The translations under genes were made by a program, and so were the position numbers. The notes below the pieces were generated by a model. It was not told the origin of the DNA and did not search any database. It saw nothing but the letters and a program-made list of their open reading frames with translations. Of a stretch of DNA of 64,000 bases, positions 11,351-23,931 are shown piece after piece. Location: positions 26,034,154 through 26,098,153 of the forward strand of contig NC_087062.1 in assembly GCF_963678635.1 (NCBI RefSeq). Reading direction: 5' to 3'. This stretch comes from Symsagittifera roscoffensis. Lineage: Eukaryota; Xenacoelomorpha; Acoela; Convolutidae. The first letter of the stretch is position 1, and every line of letters starts with the position of its first letter.

Positions 11351-13865
11351 AGAGACAAGATTTGAAGACGCCCGTTTGTATTAGGTCACTTCAATCCTAG
11401 TTGAAGTCTTCGATGGAACTGTAAACGAAAATAGACTTTAATTGTTGCATAATTCATAAAAACCAGTGATGTCCTTTTTGATATGAGTTTTAAATTAAAT
11501 TTTCTTAACTCAATTCACAATTCACTCAATTTACAGCTCAATTCGAGATTTGAGTTGCAAATAATCGAATTGAAAAAGGAGCCTTGATTATTTATCAAAT
11601 TATGTACAAAGATACCGTTTGGACTACTTTTTAGACAAAAAACATGTATATTTTTTGCACGCAGAAAATTTTCCGAAAAGGTTTTTTGAGCATAGGCTTG
11701 ATTTAAAGCTAGGCAGAATAACAAAACTTTTTCCTTTCTTCATTATATGTTGCATCATGAGCACTTTTTCCATAAAACCCACAATTTTTTTGCTTAGAAT
11801 TGTGTGAAAAACTTTTTTTCATGAATATGGTTTAACTCGGGCAACCACGCAAGAAATTTTTTACAGAGGCCAACGGCTTCGTTGTTTTTTTTCCAAAGAG
11901 TGATATGGAGCAAATTACAACCGTTAGTTATATCAGTTAAAAATCAAATTTCACATAATTATTAAGTTAAAAAATCAATTGAGCTCTCGTTTTTAATAAA
12001 TGAGAACTAAAACGGTTCTAAGTAATTTGTTTGCAAAAATCGAAATCAGGGCTAAAAATTCATCGCAAAAATCGAAAAGTTTCGGTCTCAAAAAACGCCA
12101 ATTGGTGGTTTTCATGTATACAACTAGCAGTTTATGAAATTTTTGAAAATGTTGAAAAATGGCCCATTATACATACCATGTATCAGTTTATGACTTTCAC
12201 CTTTCAAAAAATGGCTGAACAATCGACCCGAAAAGTGCTAGTTTAGCCTTTATGAACAACCATTCATTGTTATTGACCAAATTCTTAACACAGTCACATA
12301 AAACAAACTTCTATTTGCACTTTGAACAATTTGAAATTTAGCCTCAAGAGTCCTCGGCTTGTAGTTTTTTGTCTTGGTTTCCTAGAACCAGTAAATAGAC
12401 GTCTTCTAAATTTTTGACAATTAGAAGCAACTTTTGCAGAACTGATATTTCTACAAAATGAGTCGCAAAACTGAGCGGCAAATTAGGATACGGCAAATTT
12501 TCAACAAACCGCAGTCTACACACCACAAAAACTTAATGCCGAACTAACATCAGAATTACGAAACATAAATGCATAACAGCGTAGTGCTCACAGCAGTCGC
12601 ACAAAGGTGTTGCGAACTGGTTAACGTAAATTAGAAACTTGAACAAAAATTAGACCCGGTTATCGCCGTGAAGGAGGATTTTAGATTAATGATACAAAGA
12701 AAGCATTCTCTCAATAACGGAATTTATGAAAATCAAAATTTGCCGTTAATGGTCATTAATTTCTTTTACCATCAATATTTCCAATCCTGCTTTCCAGACC
12801 ATTCTGTTGCAAATTTCGAAAAATTGTGGATTTGTTAAGCTTGAGGTGTTTTTCCTGATAATCTTCAGTAATTATGGCCAAAGCTATCGACACAATTTTA
12901 TATCACAAATGTTCAATGACATCAGTTCTAAGTCGAAACGTTTTTTCAACTCGATAAAAAGTCTTTAAATTGAGCCATTGAAAATGGGCGATTGAGACTA
13001 ATTTATGGGTGCCTTGAGTTCATCTCTGCCTGGGTGCAAATATTTAAACAGTGAATGGACGCGAACAAAGTTCATTAAAATTTATATAAGAAAACTAATT
13101 GCTCTAGCTAATTTGCAACACTTAAAACCAATGCAAACTTCATTTTTCCCCGAAAAAGCTTATTTTTCAAAATTGTGTGTTCATTTGTTTTAGTCAACCC
13201 CAAACGCCTTACCCATAGCTTGATTGAGCTGAGATAGACAATTATATAATTATTTCAAGATATATTTATATACCCATAATGTCAGAATTTTGCTTAAATG
13301 TCTAAATTTTTTGAAATGATTCAAAAGGAAGGGTCGTTCATTCAGTTTCAGATCTTCAAGTTAATTAGGAGTTTTTTTCGTTTCCTCTGATTAATTTGTA
13401 TAAGTCAATCAAACAGTCTGTCGTTGAGTCGGCTATAATACAGATTTAAGCGGGTCAGGCTGCCCTTTACAGCTGAAGTAAAAGAAAGTTTTTTGCCTAA
13501 AAACAAACGACAAAATAATAGACAAAAAATTATGACCTTTTTTCTTCACTTTGTCTTCCTTTCAATTCCCCCAGGCTATGTAAATTACAAATGGGTGTAT
13601 TGACTGCGTCATATTTTAATGATAAGATCAATTTGATGGCCTCAACATGATTTGGAATAAATCAATTTTGTGCTTTTTCAATTTGAGCTGGTTTAATATA
13701 TATTTTTTTCAATTTGAGACACGGATAGTATATCTTTCAGATCGTATACAAAACTTTTTTCAACATGTGTAGTTGAAAAGCGGACTTACGTTAAAAAGTC
13801 ACAAAAACACCCTAAGCATAAATATTCCGTCACTTTCTTGAAAAGTCGGAAACAACCCCTATTGG
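11351..13865. other. Non-coding AT-rich stretch
   Basis: No gene recognised. The segment around 12590 (GCAGTCGCACAAAGGTGTTG) resembles 4269 (GCAGTCGCACCAACGTGTTG), suggesting another diverged dispersed repeat. Confidence 0.45.
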
Positions 13866-13913
13866 TACGTTTTTGCCTGAATACGTTTTTGCCTGAATAC
13901 GTTTTTGCCTGAA
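13866..13913. repeat. Short tandem repeat, 16 bp x 3
   Basis: Three perfect copies of TACGTTTTTGCCTGAA head to tail. Confidence 0.9.
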
Positions 13914-15755
13914 ACTTGGAATAAAAACACAGAATTTGGACACAATGTGGCAAAAAAATCATTGCAATTTTTAATCAGATTTTTGAAAGTTTTCTGGAGA
14001 ACAAACATAGCAGCCAAAAAAAATCTCTCTCTCTCTGTAAAATTCAGAACGAAAAAACCTCAAGCTTGCATATTCTATCGGGGCTTTTTAGGTATTAAAA
14101 TGGTCTCTAATTCTCATCAATATAGAGGATATTAATGTCGGGGTTAATGCAGTTCCAAGGGTAATTGAAGCTCATCTCCAACTCATATCACTGCACGATA
14201 CGTCCTCGAAGCCCCAAATTAAACCCACGCGGAGGTCTTTGTCTCTATCTTCCATTAATCAATGCCAACCTAATCTAATTCGAATAAACGTATACGATTT
14301 TCTGGCTTAAAGAAATTACTTTCAATGATAGATTTTCCGCAACTAAAAAAAATGAAAAAAAAACGACAAAAAAGAATCGTACAATAGTCGAATCTTAGCT
14401 CGATATCTGAAAATCAGCTATGGTTAATTGTATTTTTATGCGGTTTATTTTTCTAAAAATACGAGAAAAAGAGGCAAACTTATCCATTCAAAATTCAAGT
14501 CCAAAGGCAGTTTGGTTTGAGCCATAAAAGGAATAATAATTCATTTATGACCATGTGTTTATGTAGATCAAAAAAACTTATTGTTTTCAGGGAAAACTAG
14601 AGATTTTTTCAAGATGAAGATGAAATGTCATTCCAATCACCTGAAGACCGGATGAACAAAGTCATCAATATGTCACAAAAAAGATGGAATATTATAGTCT
14701 ACTGAAAGTAATCCATATACTGCATGCACTTGCATTGAATTTAGAGTCGTAATTTAACAGCCGAAGACATGGTTATATCTTGCTTTGGTTTCAAAATTAA
14801 GGATTATGTTCATATTTTCCCACTTTTTTCTGCTGATTATATCGACAAAAGGAAGTTTTAAATCTGTTTTCATTGAATAACATCATTAAGTGTATTTTCC
14901 GCTTTCCGCTTCACAAACTGCATCAGTCAGTTTCATACAAAGACAGATCGAAGTTTTTTCGTGTTTTGATTTTGATAGATGTTTTTAGCATTTATAAGCT
15001 AAACCGGAAATAAAACGCCTTCTGAATTGTAAGGAGTACTTGGCGGCATCAGAAACCTAAATCATTTACTTTGGCTAATGATGATTGCATCCAAAATTCT
15101 CGCATTTTTTTTGCACAGACATTTTCCGATAGTGCTGTTTTTGCGATATCTCAGGTGCCTTAAAAAATGATCGTTGATTATCAAGTGTGATATCATTTTT
15201 GAGTAGTTTCAGTCATGATTTGAACTATCGCCAAAAATTTTGCCCAAAATTAGCAATAATAATTGTATTAAGATTATGCATCAAATTGAACAATCTGAAA
15301 GAAAAACCAAACACCTTGTTTGACCAACATACTCTTAAAAAGCTAGTTGCGAGTCATACAACTCCATACATTCTGTTTATGAAAAAAATGTTAGTCGTAC
15401 AATTTTCAAAAATGAGAGTTTTATGAGTAGCGTTCTTTCATAATGAAAATGTATGATCATATATGAGTAATTTAGGTCTTGCATTCTCCATAAGGAAACT
15501 GTTGACCATATATGGGAAACTTAACTTCTATTACATAACGTAGAATAAAATCAGTGTGGTACATAAAATAACCAAAAATCACAATGCGAGTTTTGTAGTG
15601 AAAGTAAAAAAAATTGTTTTCATAAAATTTTTTTTGAGAATTGATAAACCAAAATAAAAAGCCACGATTTCCGACCACGGAGTTTTTCAAAGTAATAAAT
15701 GTTGTTCAACAGATTGCATTTTTGTTAAATTATATAGTTTGTTATAAGGGCCTAG
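13914..15755. other. Non-coding AT-rich stretch
   Basis: No gene recognised. The segment 14135-14290 is less AT-rich than its neighbours, but has no open frame with a domain. Confidence 0.45.
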
Positions 15756-16193
15756 GAAATTAGACGATAAGCAAATTAGACGGATTCTACAAAAACGAAA
15801 TTAGACGGAATTTATTTTTTACAGATCTGGCATTTTAGACGAAAAAGCTATGAAAAGGAAAGGGCCATTAAAATTTTTTCTTAAGAGTCAAGTTTTACAA
15901 ATACAAAAAGAACATAAGATGTTAATACGTATCAAAACAATTAGTTTAAATGAACAAAAAATGTCAAATCCGAATATTACAAGAGAGTTTTGAATTATGC
16001 ATGAGTGACTTGTAAAATTTTTGGCTCCCGAAATTTAACTGTTGTCTACAAACAATTATATTTTCTCACGCAATTTGTCTGCAAACAGTTTTAATCTCTC
16101 GCACTTTTGTCTATTTTCTCACAATGGAAGTTTTGCAAAATCGTCTATATTCCTTTTAAATACCTCCGTCTAATTTGCTTATCGTCTAATTTC
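15756..16193. mobile_element. 438-bp element with perfect 29-bp terminal inverted repeats
   Basis: The left end GAAATTAGACGATAAGCAAA-TTAGACGGA is the exact reverse complement of 16165-16193. The inverted repeat itself contains AAATTAGACG twice, and a third copy lies at about 15798. The interior has no ORF, so this is a non-autonomous DNA element (MITE). I see no clear target-site duplication, and the superfamily is not assigned. Confidence 0.75.
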
Positions 16194-16207
16194 TCAACCC
16201 CCTTTGT

Positions 16208-16768
16208 CAAAGTTTAGTGATCTTCTTTAAGTCAACTAAGATGACATTGTTATAGTTTATAGTTTATTTTACTTTAGTGATCTTCCTTAAATCAACTCAG
16301 ATGACTTTTTTTTTAATTATAGTTTATTATAGTTTAGTGATCTTCGTTAAGTTAACTGAGATGACATTGCTCTATGTTATAGTTTGTTATAGTTTAGTGA
16401 TCTTCGTTAATTCAACTGAGATGACATTGTTCGAGCTTATAGTTTGTTATAGTTTCGTGATCTTTCTTAAGTCAACTGAGATGACATTGTTATAGTTTAT
16501 ACTTTAATATAGTTTAGTGATCTTCCCTAAGTTAACTGAGATGACGTTGCTATAGGTTATAGTTTGTTATATTTTAGGAATTTTCCTTAAATCAACCGAG
16601 ATGACATTGTTATATTTTATAGTTTGTTATAGTTTAGTATCTTCCTCAAGTCAGCTGCTATGACTTTGTTATAGTTTATACTTTGATATAGTTAAGTGAT
16701 CTTCCTTAAGTCAACTGAGATGACATTTATACTTTATAGTTTGTTACAATTTAGTTATCGCCCTTAAT
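16208..16768. repeat. 60-bp minisatellite, about 9.4 copies
   Basis: The unit is close to AGTTTAGTGATCTTCGTTAA-GTCAACTGAGATGACATTGT-TATAGTTTATAGTTTGTTAT and recurs every 60 bases (59 in two units). Because 60 is a multiple of three, one frame reads as 20-residue repeats over four units (16277-16495). That frame breaks in later units, and I take it as non-coding. Confidence 0.92.
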
Positions 16769-18674
16769 TCTTCAGAGTAAATCGGAAACAAAAAAATCAG
16801 ACCAGCTTTTCTCGGCCGAAGAAAGCGTTTGTAAAAAAATTTATGAGTTTTTTCGGTTATTATGCCAAATTTGAGCCCCTTCAACAAAGAGTTCTTCAAC
16901 TCAACTAAACTTGAGCAGAGATAAAACCACTCTACTTTACAATTACTTTCCACTCGAGTGCAGTTGTAACAACTAAAAAATGCGTTAGTATGAGGGTCTC
17001 AAAAACTTAAATTCTTGAAAATTAGACTTCATAAAAAGCCACTCAACCAACCTGGGAGAGTTCAAGGATTTGACTGAGGAAGTTTCGTTTTTTTTTTGGA
17101 AATGTGGCCTTTTTAGGTCAACCAAATGGATATTACTGCTGTCCCAGAACACTGTACGATTCCCGTGCTGAGGTTCAGCCGTTATTCCTTGCTATTTATG
17201 TAGCATCTCAATGAAAACTACTTCGTATCGCTTCTCAGGTATCATGTAAAAACAAAGTAAGTTGCATAGCTAAATCTGCAAAATCTCACCGTTTTCTCAT
17301 TGTTGATCTTAAAAATTCAAAGCTAAAACTTTGAATATGCCCTCAAAAGCCTTCTAAAGTTTGAGTCTCACCAAGTTTTTTAATTTTGGAAAAACTTATT
17401 CCATCTCTTATTCATCGGTAAACCCAATTTACCGTGTTACTTCAGCGCTAATTCGTTGCTAATATGGGAATGAAATTTCGCTAGAGGTACAATAAGAATT
17501 GCTAACTCATGGATGGCGGGCGCTATTTTCTCGCTTTCGCAGAGCGCTGATTTTTCATGGAAGATCAAAACGGGTTTTCATAGAAACTGGGTTTTTGTTA
17601 CCTATCCCCTCAAATTAAGTTTTAAATGGCGCCAAAGTGTTCATCGAACTGAAATGGTTATCCTAAATAGTACCAAAGGGGGACGCTTTGGGTGATTAGT
17701 GAGTTGAGTCTGCATCAACCCCTCGTTTCTGCTTTCAATATCTGAAGATGATGAAAATCTCGCTGAAAACTGCAGCATTTTTGTTCAACTTCATACTTAA
17801 GATTTCAATTTTTGAAAAATGAAAATTCCCTGGCGCAAAACGTTGCCTACACAGTTAATAATGGCAATTACTATATATCTACATGTCCATGTGCGCTAAA
17901 TAAGATGTCAAGAGAAAAAGGAAGCCGGGAAAATAATTTGCTATCTCGGAAAAATTCATGTCATCTCCGCAGGTAAGCAATTTATTTGTTCCCATTCGGA
18001 GATAAAATAGGATATTAAAAGGGCGCTTGGATAAGCATTAAAATAAAGACAGAAACTTTCCGGTGGGCAACTTTTCGCCAGGGGATTGAAAATTGTTCAT
18101 TGGTGTAACCTCGACGCAAATAGTGTTGATGGGTAAGAAAATATTGAATCCTTTGAACTAAATTTCAGGTAGAGAGAGAGACTTTATTCAACTAATCTCA
18201 AGAGTCACAAAACACTAGATGACAATTTGTTAAGTTGCACTGAAGATAATTTTTAACCAACCACCTTGCCACTTAAACTTTAAAACCACGCAAGTTACCA
18301 TTGAAATAAACATCGACACCGCCCACGAAAATGCATCTATAGTGAAAGAACAGATGATTTTTTAGAGTTCATGCGTGCCTAATTTTGTTTCCAATAACCC
18401 AAAATGTCCAGAAATTTACTCCAACTTTTTATTGTCAGATAATTACGAACAGAAGACTGTGGTGAAATCGATTGGGAGAGGAAGGTTCGCCCAACAAAGT
18501 AAACAAGCTTGCTCCAAGTTATGTACAAAATTGATCGGTGATGAAGTGTTCACGCCCGGAGCTCATATACTATTGTACTTTTTTAGTTAATTGCAGAAAA
18601 AAAAATCTGTTGAAGAAAGTGAAACGTTCTTCAACCGCAATCGGGTATTAATTACCAATCACTTCTGCTGGAGG
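16769..18674. other. Non-coding stretch
   Basis: No gene recognised. At 17677-17700 lies AGTACCAAAGGGGGACGCTT-TGGGT, a short hairpin that recurs at 19436 inside the element at 18675-19526. This may be a remnant of another copy. Confidence 0.45.
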
Positions 18675-19526
18675 CAGGGGTGGATTAGGAATTTTCTCAA
18701 GGAGGGGGAATTTCAATTAAAAATTTGATATTTTGTGCCATTTTTTTTATTGACCGAAGTGATTATATTAGAGGTTGAAGTGGAGCGATACAAAGTGTTT
18801 TGAAAACTCGATCTTTCAAAAACTGATCAAATGCGACTTTAATTTCGAACATGCCTTCAACTGATTGATAGATAAAAAAGCGAATTCTTTTTCGGATTAA
18901 TGTTTCTTAATCGACAGTTCGCTTCCGATTTCTACCCTTGGTAACTTCACATTAGCGCCAATACAGCTGTCCGTTATTTGAAGTAAATCCTACCTTTTTA
19001 GGCCAAGTTTAATTCACGTTCTCATAAGCTTTGTATTGAGTATCGAAATACTTTATTAACAAGACTTTCTATTGGTTATCATAAAAATCACTTAAAATCG
19101 GTAATTACGAAAGATGATTCAAAAATTATTCAACATAATCTATAATAAGAAAACTTTTTAGATGTTGTTCTCATCTTATTCCGACTTTCGGGGCGGATTT
19201 TCAAAACATTTTGACGACCTTTTTTTAGGTCGACCTAAAGCAGTAAAAAGACCCAGTTTTGGCCAAATTTTCTAAAACAGGTCAAAAAAGCCGTTTTTGG
19301 GCTTTTTTTGGAAAATTTTGACAAAAAAATCGGTTTTTTGGCGCGCACTCCCCCTCAAAGTTAGTATATATTGGCGCCTATTGGCGCCTTTAGAAAAATT
19401 TTAGGCTTGGTCGGCCAAAAGTGGATTTCTTAAAAAGTACCAAAGGGGGACCCTTTGGGTTGGCAGGGGGTCGAATCCCTGAGGAGGGGGGGGGGGGCGT
19501 CCGCACCCCCCCTAAATCCGCCCCTG
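18675..19526. mobile_element. Non-autonomous DNA element with CAGGGG ends, copy 1
   Basis: About 852 bp. The left end CAGGGGTGGATTAGG and the right end CCTAAATCCGCCCCTG are inverted complements with one or two mismatches. The right part is G/C-run rich and contains the AGTACCAAAGGGGGACCCTT-TGGGT hairpin. A CAGGGG terminus is reminiscent of hAT elements, but I see no matching 8-bp target-site duplication. No transposase is encoded. Confidence 0.6.
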
Positions 19527-22500
19527 ATCCACACCCAAATTACGAAAAAAAGATCCATTTTAAAACTCAGTTTTACTGCCCTTTCTAGTGCCCTTTTCAA
19601 CCAGAACTTAACAGTATTTCGAAAAATGAAACTAACGTAGAATCAATGTAAATGGGCCAGTTATTATAACAGGGCGAGCTAATAAGGGTAAAGTTTAAAA
19701 GTTTTATCTTAGTTTTTTTGCAAATATTGGTAAATTTTTGTCCAAATTTTGTGTCAGGCGACAATTTGTCACAAGCGACAGTTTATTGCACGCAACATTT
19801 AATATAATTTCAAGATGCGACAATTCGACTTGAAAAGATGACAGAGCTATTTGACATAATAAGTATAAGTAATTCAAAGTGACCCAATTTAGCTATGTTC
19901 AGCAACCAAGAGGACAAGCTTCAACGGGTCTTGGACTCGAAATAGAGTTTTTCACGGACTTAATAAGCAAAAAATTTGAGTTAATGTGCATTGCATTATG
20001 CCAGGATTCGTCGTTTACAACCAATTCTTGCCTAAAGTGAATTTTGGCCATGCCAAAGTTAGCGTATATAGGCTCCGAAAATTAGTGAAACCAGAATTAG
20101 TTTCGTTAAATAGCATCAAAAAAAAGTTTTTTTAAAATGTGAGGGTTGAAGTAAAGTCGTGATGAAGGTTATTACCCGCAAAATATGTCCTTAATACTTC
20201 AATTTAAGTGATTAATTTGTTGAAAAAACGTTCTTTGCATAAAATGAGTTGTTTTTTTTTTGTAATTTTACAAAAAAATCCCGAGATTTTTTGGAAATAA
20301 CAATCTTATTGATTGAAATTACCAAGATGTTTAGCTAGTTTCTTTTTGAAGGCTGACACAATTTGAAAAAAAAGAGTTGTTTCTATCTGAGTGTAGTTTG
20401 TTTCATATTTTTACTTCGTTTTTTCTTCGTAAATTTAAAAGCTGCTTATTGTATAAAATATTCCTCATTTAAAAAACGCTATGCCTTTTGGGAAATACTT
20501 TTGATTCTTCTAAAGTATCAGCATTAAGAGAAGAACAAAACCAGTCAGAATGTCAACTATACAAGATTAAATGTATCAAATTTTTCAATTGTGACAACTT
20601 TGCTTAAACTAATTTATCTATATATTGTGAATTGATTCGATCTTTGTTTTTTGGGAAAACTTTATTTCGAACAAATTTGGTATTTTATTCCGGAGGTTTG
20701 TTTTGTATAAACTTCTAATTCAAATGCAACTTAAATTTGTTATATTTTGAAGATGCTTACCCAAGAATTGAAATCACTTCCTGGAATCGATTTCGGACGC
20801 GCTAATGACTTATTTGCAAAAAATGCAGAAATAACGACAAGTTTGATGATGATAAGGAAGATGGCTTAGAAGCAACAGTATATCCGGAGGCTAAAAATTT
20901 TTTTTGCTGCGGGCAAAAGTTTCAGATGTGTTTTGAATACTGAAAAGTGTAATAAAACTATGTACTGTGCTGTCTTTATCAACAGTGGTTTTATTTTTTA
21001 TTTTGGGAAAAGTCAAGTAAAACGAGAGCCCGGGAACAGATGAAAATGGCGCTAATTGTATGTTTATTTTGCGTAATACCACCTAATAAAACAAGTTTTC
21101 CATCAACATCCAATCAAAAGCCTCGAAACTGTTTGACAATAAATTCAACAACCATTAGGGAACATCAACAAGGCAGGTATAAGAAAGAAGAGCCAACTGT
21201 ATGCGAATGAATGAATAATAAAGAGCAGGTAACCAGTTTTTACGCAACACTGATTTTCGATTTGAAAAGACTTGAGTTATTATATGTTGGCTCAATACAA
21301 AATAAATTTTTTAAAAAAAATCCCGGGAGGTGAATTTAAACGAATGCAGAATAGCTAATTCGAATCGAATGTTTATTTGTAATTTTCACAATGAAGGAGC
21401 ACCTTCATTTAAAACTCACTTTTCAGTCTTGTATAGTGAGAGATTCCTGCGCTTTTTAAACCAATTCTGCCTTTGTGCGAAATATTCAAAATTAGAAGGT
21501 TATGCATAAATCGAAATTCCGTTTGGTGATTTTAAATAAAAAACGGCTCTCGAATAAATCATTCAAAGCTGAGCTCAATAGCTTTTGAGTCGAAAAAGGG
21601 CGATAAAACGCCGCCAGCGTAAAAAGTGAATACAATAGGAAAAATATATTTAAGAAAAAACAAAAAAACAGTAAAAAGTATAAAATATAAACAGTTTCAG
21701 ACTGAAACAAAACAATGGATATTTAGCTTTCAGGTGAAACATAACGAATTTTTTCCAAGGGAGTAGAATGTTTTCATTTCACGTTTGTACATATGCTCGG
21801 ACGGATTGAATACAAAAAAGAACAGAGCAGAAAAAGTGGTAGTGTATGAAAAGATTTTTCCGCAATTACAAAATAGGAAAAACACCTGCCACGGGCTGTT
21901 TATGGTCATAAAAAATTTACAAACAATTTTAACCTCCTCAAACAAAGAAAATCAGCCACTTGATTTATGGCAAAGTAGATCTCGGAATGACGCGTGAAAT
22001 ATTCACGACCATGACTTCATTCTCTTCACGTTTTCTTCCTGTTTCACATACCACATGAAGGAAAAACAGAAGACATGACAAAAAGCAGAACCATCTGAAT
22101 AAACTTTTTGAACGTGGTAATATTTTAATAGTCTAACAGTGCTTTTGTAGTCTAAATAGTCTAGTTAATTAATACATGGTTTTCAAATTTTGTATATTAC
22201 TTCAAAGCTCATTTTTTGTATATTATTTTGTGCATTATTTCACCGAGAAGTCAGGCTTAAGTTCCGCCGAAAAGCTCAATTCATCAAAAAATGTCCCGAC
22301 ACCGGTATTTGCAAGCAGCTTAATAATTTAAAAATCTATGATTATTCATGGAATAACTGTTGTAAAAACGTCAAAGATGGCCATAGAGCGTCAATCAAAA
22401 TTGAGTCGAGATCATGTAAAACGTTTTTCTTTGATTTTTTAATACGTTTTCCTTGAAAGGTTGGAAACACAGCAAATTATTGCCAACATGTGCTGAGTTT

Positions 22501-22744
22501 CCACTTATCATTCCGCTCGAAAGTATATGGGGGATATCAAAATGGGCCGAGGACAGCCCGTGATAAAGCCAAAAACAAATTTCTCAAAATTGTCCGTGAA
22601 ATGAGCAGAACTTTTCATTTGTTTGGTCCCTAATTTAAACTGGTCCATGAATAAATTCATCCGATTCAAAAATCTTCCCAAAATTTTTCTTGAGTTTTCG
22701 AATTTTCTAGCCTCAAAAAATCACTTGCCTAATTAATTTCAATT
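19527..22744. other. Non-coding AT-rich stretch
   Basis: No gene recognised. Open frames of 60-88 codons occur on both strands, all AT-rich and without motifs. No repeats beyond homopolymer runs. Confidence 0.45.
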
Positions 22745-23151
22745 TAGGGGCGGATTTAGGTGGCGGGGGGGGGGCGGTGTGTGGGCGGACGGCTCTTCTC
22801 AGGGATTCGACCACCTCACCCACTAAAGTTTCCCCTTTTGAAGTATTGTATGACATCCATTTTAGGCGACCATCCCTACAACTTTTCTACAAACTAACTT
22901 TGAAGGGGAGCGCGCGCCAAAAACACGCAATTTTTTGGTCAAATTTTTCCAAAAAGTGTCCAAAAACTGCTTTTTGTTTACCTGTTTCTTCAGAAATTTG
23001 ATTACGGCGCTGAAAATTTAGTCAAAATGCGTTCTTTATAGTGTTTCGGGAGTTCTCGGAAAATCAATTTGGTCAAACTAAAAAAAAGGGGGCAAATTTT
23101 CGAAACATTTTGAAAATTCGCCCGCTCGAGAAAATTGTAGATCCGCTCCTG
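22745..23151. mobile_element. Non-autonomous DNA element with CAGGGG ends, copy 2, inverted and shorter
   Basis: About 407 bp. It begins AGGGGCGGATTTAGG and ends TAGATCCGCTCCTG. It carries inverted counterparts of blocks in 18675-19526: AGGGATTCGACC, AAAGTTTCCCCTTTTGAAGT, a GCGCGCC block next to AACTTTGAAGGGGAG, and GAAAATTCGCCCGC. So it is the same family in opposite orientation with an internal deletion. Confidence 0.6.
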
Positions 23152-23811
23152 TTTTAATTGTGTCGACTAATTTCTTAAATTTCTTGTTACGTCCGTTTCA
23201 CAAAATAGGTAAGAACTTTGGCGTAGGATAAGTGTTTTCAGTCATTTGACTACCTTAAAAAAACTCGTAGGTAATCAAGCGAAGTTTGATATTAAAACCG
23301 TTTCCGTCTTGTTTCAGATTCTTAAGAAATTTGAAAATTGTTTCCTAGTGTACAAAATTGGTCTAAATGATTTCGGTTTTCAAATAAAGGCCTCCCAATT
23401 GAACTCTGGTTACAATTTGATAGTTATTTGATAGATACTGTTACTTCTCAAATTAGCAATTTTTTTGTTCATATTAGGTTGATAATAAAGGATGAAGCCT
23501 TAACTTATTTCAAACTTTATGAAAACTAAAATTTGAGGCGGTTTAAGTTCGGGACCGAATTTCACTCCAAAATGAAAAATTCTTGGCTTTTTTTATCAAG
23601 CAAAAAATACCTCAAAAATTCAGGGATCGTTTTTGACAAAACTACATCAATTGAGCAGCCTTTTACGAAGCACAGAAAAAGTTCAAAAAGGATAAAATTT
23701 CAAAAAATAGTTCAATTTAAATAATTTATATAGTTGTCGCTTATGATCTTGATTGAATACAGTTGTTTATTAGGATTGGAATTTAAGGTTACGGAAAAAG
23801 CATTTTCAACA
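23152..23811. other. Region upstream of the Ty3-type element; 5' LTR not demonstrable
   Basis: A 5' LTR would be expected to end at 23811 (...TTTTCAACA) just before the primer-binding-like site. No matching sequence is seen after the pol gene near 29 kb, so I cannot call an LTR here. Confidence 0.35.
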
Positions 23812-23831
23812 TGGCGCAGCCAGTAGGATAA
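23812..23831 (+). promoter_or_regulatory. Candidate tRNA primer-binding site
   Basis: TGGCGCAGCCAGTAGGATAA begins with TGG, the complement of a tRNA CCA end. It lies about 65-120 bases before the gag start, the usual position in LTR retrotransposons. The tRNA species is not assigned. Confidence 0.45.
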
Positions 23832-23931
23832 GGTGGGGGGAAAACCATTAGGAGTTACGTCTTTTTGGCCACCGAAATGCCCGGAACCACCAATGCTGTG
23901 GGAATTTTGGCCTAACCGCTTCCAGTGGGGG

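Noticed and set aside
16277-16495. Open frame of 72 codons with 20-residue repeats
   Set aside because: It is the 60-bp minisatellite read in one frame; the frame is not maintained in later units and no start context or domain is present.
19470-19490. GGGGTCGAATCCCTGAGG, resembling a tRNA T-arm
   Set aside because: Part of the CAGGGG-ended element; also present inverted at 22801. No acceptor stem or A box.
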